Assembly: GCA_039030075.1 (NCBI GenBank)
Contig: JBCCEW010000029.1
Coordinates: forward strand, 1-64,000
Origin: Myxococcota bacterium
GTDB taxonomy: Bacteria > Myxococcota_A > UBA9160 > SMWR01
DNA length: 64,000 nt
Direction: 5' to 3'
In this document: in pieces, positions 54,701-62,118 of the stretch
Position numbering within the stretch: position 1 is the stretch's first letter
Layout: every line of letters begins with the position of its first letter
Notes under the pieces: generated by a model
Database searches by the model: none
What the model saw: the letters and a program-made list of their open reading frames with translations, nothing else
Told to the model about the DNA's origin: nothing
Translations under genes and position numbers: made by a program

Positions 54701-54795
54701 GCTTCGAGCGCGCCGTCCCAGACTTCGAGCAAACCGGGACGGATCCCGAGGCCGAGGAGCGGCGCCCCTCGCCCGAAGTCGACTCGCGCGGACAT
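51736..54795 (-). CDS. MalT-like STAND ATPase with C-terminal SARP domain
   Basis: A 1019-residue regulator. The N-terminal P-loop ATPase has Walker A APGGSGKTT at 39-47 and Walker B TLFLDNYHL. It is followed by a winged-helix/arm region and a long helical-repeat (TPR-like) sensor, about residues 340-800. The C-terminal part carries an OmpR-like winged helix and bacterial activation domain (SFGGIEVSRSGTVL, then RREQLQVELWPDRSSRQAGN), as in SARP activators. AfsR proteins have this domain at the N-terminus, so the order is reversed. It ends upstream of the HxlR gene and lies downstream of the FG-GAP gene on the same strand, which it may regulate. Confidence 0.88.
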   Translation of the reverse strand: MSARVDFGRGAPLLGLGIRPGLLEVWDGALEAPLTLVTAPGGSGKTTLLRAWRARLGAAPSVWLELDELHANPALFVEDLIPAIRESLGPAGVDPPFGTWLLKAIPHLERHAPAEIWRYLRDDVARLPEPVTLFLDNYHLIGRDSGTDRLVGTLLRESPRQLRFVVATRGAPPLVSARLSASDGLVEVGPGDLELRGDQVRAVLDATGVAATPDDADRLLTQTRGWVTGVVLAARALAQLEAHERPDFVDNLARQGSLFDFVAGELLSGEGPEAVAVAETAAILGAVPRERLADALPEEVPASGIQTAIDRGLLLHEGGRVFVHQLWRELLLSRVREQQGRAAWLARNARLARLLDAADPSRAAALYVESESWEALADVLEREGREWLNHGRDSWVEEFLPRVPERLRQGRPGLDYLAALQLRRVDMDAALDALMEVADRFRAARDRVREISALTDAGVIAANRNRMDRMRVIAKRAMSLRSLATEPRVRTMGFVGVAVSALLAGRVGIADTILRRLDPRASAVRVLRLVLLRLQGRWDESLELIEKALRDTEGDENPTYFVLEMERAFILGMRSAGAKAHAAVATRARDAFADFRLTFDEARAGEILGHLLRQGGDVDGARREFERSGRLTSTTRQRDHVAHMQALCARELWLAGQPALAAETARSSLGLFLKMNETRHRSLHYFRAALAARVLAECGAAKEALQAVRTLGRRVEAPDLPLSGWGSGVQCARVADLASDSRSCMRWLTKASKLAASAQLRDLAPEVEPQLLEWAANRAQQFDIGWVAPQALSPAGHPALGWSIRSFGGIEVSRSGTVLPDAAWRGATAKRLLLRVLCAGPRGVRREQLQVELWPDRSSRQAGNSLRVALSRLRSALRGLGEDPLTLEGDRVGVSTAFRDAWDVARLERAIASEVDTEALLALYRGPFAPEVYDDWAESERAHLEDKIAAAALRAVDATEKSESRAGAASMAAAFLDRRPNDAALWSRLSALRTDLDDPAGAARARAQAAALSEGSAVR

Positions 54796-54888
54796 TGGTC
54801 CAGTCTACCCGGCACCCCTCCCCGCCCGAGGAAGTTCCTGGTTCGCGGCGTCCGACGTGCCGAAACCTGCTGGAACGCGCGCTTGGCA

Positions 54889-57800
54889 TTACATGTTGCC
54901 GGCTCCGGGTTGCGGTTCGCTTCCGCTGCGGCGCCGCCAGCGGTGGAGAATCCCCAGCCAACCGGCACCCGCGGCGAGCAGCGACACCGCCCCCGGTTCC
55001 GGAAGCACCCGGAGGTCGGCCTCCCGGGCCTGAGCCTGCGGCCGACGCCACGGCCCGTGCGGCGGGTTCGCCTTCTGGGTGATCCCCGGGGCATCGCCCG
55101 AGAACGGCGCGTGCAACACCCGGGCCCGCCAGCGGTAGAGCGTGTCGGCGCTCAACCCCAGGAGCGTCTCGGTGAGGGTGACACCGGTCGCCGTCGCGGT
55201 GACGTCGGTCCAGTTCGTGGAGACCTGGCTGCCACACACGACGTTCCCGAAGGGCGCGCCTGGCGGACACCACTCGACCTCGAGCTTCACGAGCCCGCGA
55301 CCGGCCGGATGCGTCGCCGGGAGTGTGACGTCGAAGCCGTTGAGGTTCGAAAGGCCCCACGGCGGGATTTCGTCGCCGCCGCCGGCCTGGTACTGCCGAG
55401 GCAACGCCGGCCGTCCGAACTCGGGCCCGGACAAGACGACGAAGGCGGCGCCCTCGTCCGTCTGGCCCGCGTCGTATTCGGGAGCGCCGACCACGAGGTC
55501 GGCGAAGCCGTCGTGGTTCACGTCACCTGCGGACGCGACCGCCCAGCCGAGTTCGGCGCCCGCCTGGTCGCTCTCGATCCACGCGGCCGCGGTCGAAACG
55601 TCACCACTCGCGATCCCCGTGGCGCTCCCGAGGTAGACGAACGCCACGCCCTCGTCGGTCTCACCGTTGTCGTAGCGCGGTGAGCCGATCACCACGTCGG
55701 GGAAGCCATCTCCGTTGACGTCGCCGGCCGCAGCCACGCTGGCCCCGAAGCTGGACGTCGCCTGCCCTGACGAGAACGTCGTGTCTGCCGCACCGACGGA
55801 CCCATTCGGGATCTTGGGGCTGCTCCCGTGGAACAGGAAGGCGCGCCCCTCGTTGTCGTTCCCTGGACCGGCGTCGTAGGACTGCGCGCCGACGATCACG
55901 TCCGCGAAACCGTCGCCGTTCACGTCTCCGGCCGAGGCCACGCTGAAGCCGAACGAGGACGACGCCTGGTCACTGTCCAGTTGTGTCGAGTCGTCGACGA
56001 ACACGCTGCTGTCTCCGTAGAAGACGAACGCGGAGCCCGCGTTGATGGCGGTGGTATCGGAGAGGTTCGCCCCCACGATGGCATCGGCGAACCCGTCGCC
56101 GTTGACGTCTCCCGCGCCGGCGATGGAGCTCCCCAACCGCGAGCCCACGGGGCCGAAGAAGTTCTGCGTCGCCGTGCCCGGGTTCCCGTTGCCCACGCCT
56201 CCGGGCCCCCCGGCGAAGAACAGGACCAGGCCGTTCGAGAACCCGATCCCGGGGTCGTCTTCCCAGAACGGCGCGCCCAACGCGACGTCGCCGTAGCCGT
56301 CTCCGTTCATGTCGCCGACGGACGCGACCATCGTGCCGAGGCCAATCGCCGCGCTCGCCTGGTCGACCTCGAGGGTGGCGTCGGCGGTTCCCGGGTTGCC
56401 GTCCGCGATGCCGCTGGCGCTGCCGTGGAAGACGAAAGCGACGCCCTCGTCGACCTGCCCGTTGTCGTAGCCGTCGGTCCCGACGATGACGTCGTCGAAG
56501 CCGTCGCCGTTGACGTCACCGGCGGTCGACACGCGGTTGCCGAGGCCTCCGCCTACCTGGTTGCTCTCGAGCTGAGCGTGGGCGGTCGCCGGGATCGCAT
56601 CCGGAAAGCCGCTCGCCGTTCCCAGGAACAGGAAGGCCGCGCCTTCGTCCGCCTCGCCGGCGTCATAGCCCTGGGCGCCGATGATCAGGTCACCGAAGCC
56701 GTCGCCGTTGATGTCCCCCGCCGACGCGACGGAGCGGCCCAGGTCGGCGTCGGCCTGGTTGCTCTCGAACCGGGTCGCGGCGTCGCCGACCGAGGAGTCC
56801 GCCAGACCGTCGCCGCCGCCGTGGTAGATGAACGCGGCGCCTTCGGAGTTCTCGCCGTCGTCGAACAGGGGCGCACCGATGATCACATCGGCGTATCCGT
56901 CACCATTGACGTCCCCTGCGCCGGCCACGCTATCTCCAGAATTTGCACCGCCCTGGTTCGGTTCGAGGACCGCGTAGGCGTTCGACGGGTCGCCGTCGCC
57001 CGTACCGCCCGGGCCGCCGAGGTAGACGAAGACAGCGCCCGCGTTCGACAGCGGCGCATCATAGAAATCCGCACCGATCGCCACGTCCGCATACCCATCG
57101 CCGTTCACGTCACCGAGCCCGGCCACTTCGGAACCCCAGAACGCGCCGGCTTGCCCGCCCACGAAGGTCGCGTCCGCAGATAGCGGCCCGGCGCTGGGGA
57201 TGCCTGCCGGACCTCCGTGAAAGAGGAGTGCGATCCCTTCGGTCGTGTTGCAAGCGCCGCTGCCAACCAGGACATCCGCATAGCCATCGCCGTTGACGTC
57301 GCCCGCGCTGTCGAGCGAGCGGCCGAGGTCGCAGTCGACGCTGTCGCCCTCGAGCTGGGTGGCGGCTTGGGCGGGGCCACCCGACGGAACGCCGGCGGCA
57401 CTGCCGTGGAACACGAAGACCGCCCCTTCGTCCGATTGCCCCGCGTCGTAGCCGATCGCGCCGACCATCACGTCGTCGTACCCGTCCCCATTGACATCGC
57501 CTGCAGACGACACGCTGAAACCCAGATTCGCGATGGTCTGATTGGAGTCGAGCTGGGTATCTGCAGTGCTCGGCCCCCCGCTCGAGATCCCGGTCGCGCT
57601 CCCGTGGAAGACCCACGCGGCCCCATCGTTGGCGCTCCCCGGAGCATCGTAGAAGTGGGCTCCCACGATCACGTCGCCGTACCCGTCCCCGTTCACATCG
57701 CCCGCCGAGTCAACGCTCACGCCGAAGAAGCCATCGACCTGGTTGCCCTGGAGCACGGCGTGGGCGGTCGACGGATCGCCATCCGGAACCCCAGCAGGGC

Positions 57801-58827
57801 CGCCGAGGAAGAGGAAGGCGGCACCCTCCTGAGACTCGCCATCGCTGTAGCGCTGACTGCCCACGATGACGTCGTCGTAACCATCACCGTTGATGTCACC
57901 GGCGCCCGCTGCACTGATGATCCGCACGCCCGCCTGGTCCGTCTCGAGCTGGGCCTGCGCACTCGCCGTGCCGGCGTCGGGAACCCCAGTCGGCCCGCCC
58001 AGGAAGACGAAAGCGGCCCCTTCGTCGACCTCTCCGGCGTCGAAGGCACCAGCGACCACGATGACATCGGCGTAGCCGTCTGCGTTCACGTCCCCGGCCG
58101 ACTCGACCCAGGTACCGAAGAACGCAGTCGCTTGATCACCTGTGAGCGTCGTATCGTCGATGGCCGCAAGGATCGGATCGATCACGACGGGATAGCGGGC
58201 GCCAGCGTCATCGACGCGCAGCTCGAAGCGCGTGCCGGAAACCCGCTGCATCCGCGACGGCAGCTCGCGCCCGTTCGCATCGAAGGCGACCAGCTTTCGA
58301 TAGGCGAGAGAGCGACCGGCTCGAGTTTCGAAGGCGAGGCTCTCGCCGCGCTTCGAGATCCGTGCGCCGTCGATGCCGAGCGCGACCACGAGTTCGCCCT
58401 CCCCCTGCGGAGCCTGCGCCAGCGTGAAGCCCTGCTCGAGCCCGCTCTCGCGGTTCTCGTACCACTCGACGAGCCCCGGGCGACGCAGCTCGACGCGCGA
58501 CGCCTCGTGGTGAACGGTCGCCGGCGGGACGGGCTTCAGGGACGCCGGGCGACCGAGCCCTTCGAGCCGGAGCGACAGCAGACTCGGCGCTCCCGGCGCC
58601 GTCCGATCGACCAGCTGGATCCCGTCCGGCCGAAAGTAGGTCCGGAAGTCGTGGCGGCGGTTCGGGGCCTGGAGCCCGCGCGGGTTGGGGCTCGCCCAGT
58701 ACTCGCGCTCGGCGATGTGTTGCTGCGCCCGGGTCGCGAAGCCATCGCCTACGACAGGTTCGGCCCAGGAAGGGAGGGCCAAACCCAGCAGGCAAGCCCC
58801 GATCGAGAGAAGTCGAAATACGGTCAC
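54889..58827 (-). CDS. FG-GAP repeat surface protein with PEP-CTERM tail
   Basis: A 1312-residue exported protein. A signal peptide (about residues 1-22) is followed by a beta-rich N-terminal domain of about 210 residues. Then come fourteen FG-GAP/calcium repeats of the form GDVNGDGYADVIVGA, each about 65 residues and each with a D-x-N-x-D-G-x2-D loop. A fibronectin-like domain follows. The C-terminus has PEP at about 1276-1278, a hydrophobic helix and RWRRR. Fourteen repeats would make two seven-bladed propellers. GTG at 58827 has AAGGA upstream. Probable adhesin or scaffold; ligand unknown. The 240-base region to 59067 shows no gene. Confidence 0.9.
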   Translation of the reverse strand: MTVFRLLSIGACLLGLALPSWAEPVVGDGFATRAQQHIAEREYWASPNPRGLQAPNRRHDFRTYFRPDGIQLVDRTAPGAPSLLSLRLEGLGRPASLKPVPPATVHHEASRVELRRPGLVEWYENRESGLEQGFTLAQAPQGEGELVVALGIDGARISKRGESLAFETRAGRSLAYRKLVAFDANGRELPSRMQRVSGTRFELRVDDAGARYPVVIDPILAAIDDTTLTGDQATAFFGTWVESAGDVNADGYADVIVVAGAFDAGEVDEGAAFVFLGGPTGVPDAGTASAQAQLETDQAGVRIISAAGAGDINGDGYDDVIVGSQRYSDGESQEGAAFLFLGGPAGVPDGDPSTAHAVLQGNQVDGFFGVSVDSAGDVNGDGYGDVIVGAHFYDAPGSANDGAAWVFHGSATGISSGGPSTADTQLDSNQTIANLGFSVSSAGDVNGDGYDDVMVGAIGYDAGQSDEGAVFVFHGSAAGVPSGGPAQAATQLEGDSVDCDLGRSLDSAGDVNGDGYADVLVGSGACNTTEGIALLFHGGPAGIPSAGPLSADATFVGGQAGAFWGSEVAGLGDVNGDGYADVAIGADFYDAPLSNAGAVFVYLGGPGGTGDGDPSNAYAVLEPNQGGANSGDSVAGAGDVNGDGYADVIIGAPLFDDGENSEGAAFIYHGGGDGLADSSVGDAATRFESNQADADLGRSVASAGDINGDGFGDLIIGAQGYDAGEADEGAAFLFLGTASGFPDAIPATAHAQLESNQVGGGLGNRVSTAGDVNGDGFDDVIVGTDGYDNGQVDEGVAFVFHGSASGIADGNPGTADATLEVDQASAAIGLGTMVASVGDMNGDGYGDVALGAPFWEDDPGIGFSNGLVLFFAGGPGGVGNGNPGTATQNFFGPVGSRLGSSIAGAGDVNGDGFADAIVGANLSDTTAINAGSAFVFYGDSSVFVDDSTQLDSDQASSSFGFSVASAGDVNGDGFADVIVGAQSYDAGPGNDNEGRAFLFHGSSPKIPNGSVGAADTTFSSGQATSSFGASVAAAGDVNGDGFPDVVIGSPRYDNGETDEGVAFVYLGSATGIASGDVSTAAAWIESDQAGAELGWAVASAGDVNHDGFADLVVGAPEYDAGQTDEGAAFVVLSGPEFGRPALPRQYQAGGGDEIPPWGLSNLNGFDVTLPATHPAGRGLVKLEVEWCPPGAPFGNVVCGSQVSTNWTDVTATATGVTLTETLLGLSADTLYRWRARVLHAPFSGDAPGITQKANPPHGPWRRPQAQAREADLRVLPEPGAVSLLAAGAGWLGILHRWRRRSGSEPQPGAGNM

Positions 58828-59067
58828 GTCGCGTCCTTCGTGGATTGCGCGAGCCCGGCGCAATCGGAACTCGGAAGGTGGGGTGGGGCGGACGACTCCC
58901 CGGGCTCCTCGGGCGAAGCGTGGCCGGGTCGCGTTACCCGCCCGTTAACGCGGTTTCATCTCCACCGCGGGGTCGAGTTTCCGCTGCAGCGAAGGCGGTT
59001 TGCGGCGCGCCGTGACGCTATCGTCGCGCGATCCCACCGACGACGCGCCCCGGCGCCGAGGAACCCC

Positions 59068-59820
59068 ATGCCCAAGCTCTTCGTGCACGGAAACCCGGAG
59101 ACCGCCGCGCTCTGGAACCCGCTCTTCGACGCGTTGCGCGCGAAGGGCGTCGACGACCTCGAAGCCCTGTCGCCGCCGGGATTCGGCGCGCCCGTCCCGG
59201 CCGATTTCGCGGCGACGCGCGAGGCCTACCGCGACTGGCTGATCGGAGAGATCGAGGCGCGCGGTGGCGCCGCCGACCTCGTCGGACACGACTGGGGCGC
59301 CGGCCACGTGCTCGGCACCCTGGCGGAACGCCCGGATCTCTTCCGCAGCTGGGCCACCGACTGCGCGGGCCTCGTTCACGAGGACTACGTCTGGCACGAC
59401 ATGGCTCTGGAATGGCAGAAGCCCGAGATCGGGGAGCAGGCCGTCGCCGGCATGCTCGAGTCACCCCTCGAAGACCGGCTCGGCGTGCTGGCCGCCTTCG
59501 GGATCCCGGATGCGGTCGCGCGGGAGATCGCCGCCGCACAGGGGCCCGAGATGTCGCGCTGTGTCCTCTCGCTCTACCGCTCCGCGGCGCAGCCGGCCAT
59601 GAAGGAGCTGGGCTTGCAGCTCGGGTCCAGCGAGCAGCGACCCGGCCGCATCTTCTACGCAACCGGGGATCCCTACGCGGGCACGCGCGAGATGTGCGAG
59701 AGCGTGGCCGGACGCCTCGGCGCCGGCTTCACCGTCCTCGAAGGTCGCACCCACTGGTGGATGTTCGGGGAGCTCGCCCCGGTGGCGGACGCGCTGATCG
59801 CCCACTGGGACGCGGCCTGA
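59068..59820 (+). CDS. alpha/beta hydrolase with Asp nucleophile
   Basis: A 250-residue hydrolase in which the nucleophile elbow reads GHDWGAG, as in haloalkane dehalogenases and epoxide hydrolases; the catalytic His is probably in GRTHWWMFGE. The oxyanion residue follows LFVHGNPET at the N-terminus, where dehalogenases have Asn or Trp-Glu. The ATG at 59068 has GCCGAGG upstream; the open frame before it is not coding. The MaoC-like gene follows after 61 bases. Substrate unknown; a halide or epoxide link to the haloperoxidase at 75 is speculative. Confidence 0.88.
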   Translation: MPKLFVHGNPETAALWNPLFDALRAKGVDDLEALSPPGFGAPVPADFAATREAYRDWLIGEIEARGGAADLVGHDWGAGHVLGTLAERPDLFRSWATDCAGLVHEDYVWHDMALEWQKPEIGEQAVAGMLESPLEDRLGVLAAFGIPDAVAREIAAAQGPEMSRCVLSLYRSAAQPAMKELGLQLGSSEQRPGRIFYATGDPYAGTREMCESVAGRLGAGFTVLEGRTHWWMFGELAPVADALIAHWDAA

Positions 59821-59881
59821 TCCCGAATCTGCGCCGCCACGTCTTCGCGCCCCACCTGGCAGCCCATTCTGGAGACTCTGG

Positions 59882-60349
59882 TTGAGCGACCGGTCCCCGC
59901 CGCCCGCGATCTACTACGAAGACTATGCGCCCGGCGTGGTCGAGACGATGGGTTCCTACACCGTCTCGAAGGAAGAGATCGTGGAGTTCGCGTCGCGCTA
60001 CGACCCGCAACCTTTTCACCTGGACGAAGCCGCCGCAAACGCCTCGATCTTCGGCGGTCTCACGGCCTCGTCGACCCACACCTTCGCGCTGATGGGTCTG
60101 ATCAATGCGAAGCGCGGCGTCCAGCCGGCGGTCGTGGCCAACCTCGGCGCCGACTCGCTGAAGTTCCCCGAGCCTGTGCGCCCCGGCGACACGTTGACGC
60201 TGACCGGGGAGTGCCTCACGAAGCGTGTCTCGAAGTCACGCCCCGGGCTCGGCATCGTGACCTCGCGCACCTGTCTCTGGAATCAGCGGGGCGAGCTCGT
60301 GATGGAAACCGACACGAAGTACATGGTGAAGCTGCGCGGCGCCCGGTGA
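59882..60349 (+). CDS. MaoC-like hotdog-fold dehydratase
   Basis: A 155-residue protein of the MaoC/R-specific enoyl-CoA hydratase type. YYEDYAPGVVETMGSYTVSK opens the fold, and the catalytic-loop segment FASRYDPQPFHLDEAAA has the Asp-x4-His arrangement seen in hydratase 2. It starts at TTG with GGAG seven bases upstream. It hydrates or dehydrates acyl-CoA thioesters and probably shares a transcript with the hydrolase. Confidence 0.9.
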   Translation: MSDRSPPPAIYYEDYAPGVVETMGSYTVSKEEIVEFASRYDPQPFHLDEAAANASIFGGLTASSTHTFALMGLINAKRGVQPAVVANLGADSLKFPEPVRPGDTLTLTGECLTKRVSKSRPGLGIVTSRTCLWNQRGELVMETDTKYMVKLRGAR

Positions 60350-60458
60350 GGGGAGGCGTGGTCGCGCCGAGCCGCCGGGGATCGCCGAAGTGACGTACTC
60401 CGCTGTAGGATTCCGGAACCCGGAGATCCCCGGGGCGGATGTCGGAGACAGGAACCTC

Positions 60459-60884
60459 GTGAGACCCTCCCCCACTCTTCCCTGGAAGGCATGCGTCGCG
60501 CTGCTCGTATGGGTCGGCGTGATCGTACTGGTCGGCTGTCAAGGCACCTCGGGAAACGAGCCTCCGCCGGATGCAGCGCTGGCCCCGAAAGGCGCGATCG
60601 GTGTCGGCGCGGTGTACGCCGAGTTGAGCGACCGCGCCGACCGCGAAGTCCTGGTCCACGGCGTCGTCACCAAGGTGAACAGCGCCATCGGCTGGTACTG
60701 GGTGCACCTCCGAGATGCGAGCGACGACGCTGCGGTGGCCGACTACGACCTCACGGTGCAGACGAAGGATTGGGTCAGCGAGGGTCAGCGCGTCGTCTAC
60801 CGTGGGCTCCTCCGTCAGGACGTCGACCTCGGCTTCGGCTACCACTACGACGCTCTGGTCGAAGAGGCGGAACTGCTTCCGTGA
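60459..60884 (+). CDS. lipoprotein with OB-fold-like domain
   Basis: A 141-residue lipoprotein. The signal peptide ends in the lipobox LVGC. The mature part has strands typical of small OB-fold proteins (EVLVHGVVTKVNSAIGWYWV, TVQTKDWVSEGQRVVYRG). GTG at 60459 gives a normal lipoprotein signal and follows AGGAA; an earlier GTG at 60390 is less likely. Function unknown; the domain resembles cytochrome- or nucleic-acid-linked OB lipoproteins. Confidence 0.7.
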   Translation: MRPSPTLPWKACVALLVWVGVIVLVGCQGTSGNEPPPDAALAPKGAIGVGAVYAELSDRADREVLVHGVVTKVNSAIGWYWVHLRDASDDAAVADYDLTVQTKDWVSEGQRVVYRGLLRQDVDLGFGYHYDALVEEAELLP

Positions 60885-60937
60885 GCTTCCGGCGCGGTGC
60901 GGGGATCGCGCTTGCGCGGCGCCGCCGCAGCCTGGCG

Positions 60938-61537
60938 TCAGCGCGCCAGCAACGCCGCAGCGACCGTCCGGCGCAGTACCGCCAACGCACGGCGCTCGCT
61001 CCAACCGCAGTCGTCGGTCAGCAAGCCATAGACCTGGACACTGACGGCGGCCCAGAGGTATTCGGCGGCCTCGCCCAGCCCCCACTCGGGCGCGAGCGCC
61101 CCGTCGCGACGAAGCGACTTCACGAGCTCGAGGAGCCACCCGCGGAGTTCGCTCATCCGGTCCTCCCAGGCGGCCGCTGCGTCGGCGTCGGTGGCCCGCA
61201 GCCGGACGAGGTCGGTCGCCACCGGGTGGATGAGCCTCACGAAGTCGATCCACACCCGGACCACCCGGTCGAGGCGCTCTCGCGGGTCGGCCGTCGCGAA
61301 CGCACCGAACATCCGCTCCCGGATCTCGAAACGGTCGTCGGCACGCCGCACCAATGCGAGCAGGAGGCCGCCGCGCGTGCCGAAATGGAGGTAGACCGAC
61401 TGTCGGCTGATCCCCGCCGCCTCGGCGATGCGTGCGAGGGAGACCTCGGCGCCCTCTTCGGAGACGAGGTCCCAGGCCGCGTCGAGGATCTCCGCGCGGG
61501 TCTGGTCGGGATCCGGCGTGCGCTTCGCACTTGACAC
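60938..61537 (-). CDS. TetR family transcriptional regulator
   Basis: A 199-residue TetR protein with the helix-turn-helix at about residues 14-58 (RAEILDAAWDLVSEEGAEVS, SRQSVYLHFGTRGG) and a helical effector domain. The start is a GTG at 61537 that lies inside a perfect palindrome, which is direct evidence for tight autoregulation. It is divergent from a DUF1330-like gene. The ligand is unknown. Confidence 0.92.
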   Translation of the reverse strand: MSSAKRTPDPDQTRAEILDAAWDLVSEEGAEVSLARIAEAAGISRQSVYLHFGTRGGLLLALVRRADDRFEIRERMFGAFATADPRERLDRVVRVWIDFVRLIHPVATDLVRLRATDADAAAAWEDRMSELRGWLLELVKSLRRDGALAPEWGLGEAAEYLWAAVSVQVYGLLTDDCGWSERRALAVLRRTVAAALLAR

Positions 61538-61576
61538 GTGTCAAGACTCCGATAGATTTCACTTTACGCGTGTAAA
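61531..61576. promoter_or_regulatory. two TetR operators of one pattern
   Basis: TTGAC-ACGT-GTCAA (61531-61544) is a perfect palindrome that overlaps the tetR start codon. TTTAC-GCGT-GTAAA (61563-61576) has the same arm-spacer-arm design with changed third arm base. The sites lie between the divergent tetR (61537) and DUF1330-like (61607) genes and would repress both. Confidence 0.7.
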
Positions 61577-61606
61577 GACGCTCCCCGAGCGTAGAGGAAG
61601 CGGCCC

Positions 61607-62062
61607 GTGGAAGCCAAGATCATTGCGAACCGATTCGTCGAGGCCTTCGGTGACGGCGCCGACGGGGCGGCCCCCTCCACCGCCCAATGGGAGCGCCTGC
61701 TCGCGCGCCCGGAGGACGCTCCCGTCACTCTCGTGAACCTCTTCAAGATGCGCGAAACAGCGCACTACCCGGCAGAAGATGGACACGCCGAGGAATCCCC
61801 GGCGTCGGGCGAGGCAGCCTTCGCCCGCTACGCGCAGGTGAGCATGCCCGCGATGGATCGCGTCGGAGGACGCTTCCTCGCGGTCGCCCCGCACCAGGGC
61901 GGTTTCCTCGGGGACGAGGAGGACTGGGATCTCGTCGCGATTGGTCAGTACCCCACGCTGCACGCCCTGATCGCCCTCTACGACGACACGGCCTACCAGG
62001 CGGCGTATCGACACCGGCGCGCCGCCTGCGCCCGGCAACGGGTCTTCGTCGTCGGCGCGTGA
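61607..62062 (+). CDS. DUF1330-like protein
   Basis: A 151-residue protein with a ferredoxin-like fold: VTLVNLFKMRETAHY, RVGGRFLAVAPHQG and WDLVAIGQYPTLHALIALYD as in DUF1330 and related small stress or catabolic proteins. It starts at GTG with GAGGAA upstream. It is divergent from tetR and probably under its operators. Function unknown; some family members act as monooxygenase-like or isomerase-like enzymes. Confidence 0.78.
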   Translation: MEAKIIANRFVEAFGDGADGAAPSTAQWERLLARPEDAPVTLVNLFKMRETAHYPAEDGHAEESPASGEAAFARYAQVSMPAMDRVGGRFLAVAPHQGGFLGDEEDWDLVAIGQYPTLHALIALYDDTAYQAAYRHRRAACARQRVFVVGA

Positions 62063-62118
62063 CACCCCGCCTGGCACGAGCCGAACGCGTCTGTGCAGAA
62101 GCGTGTAGGCTGGATCGC

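Noticed and set aside
53824-55683. Plus-strand frame of 619 codons across the SARP regulator and FG-GAP genes
   Set aside because: Antisense shadow spanning two real genes; composition is not protein-like.
55400-58150. DNA repeats as a possible CRISPR array
   Set aside because: The repeats encode the FG-GAP calcium loops in one open frame, vary in sequence and have about 190-base periods.
58943-58950. CGTTAACG palindrome upstream of the hydrolase
   Set aside because: Only eight bases, not repeated near other promoters, and no linked regulator.
57217-59067. In-frame upstream extension of the alpha/beta hydrolase
   Set aside because: It runs antisense through the FG-GAP gene; the ATG at 59068 has a ribosome binding site and starts the conserved fold.
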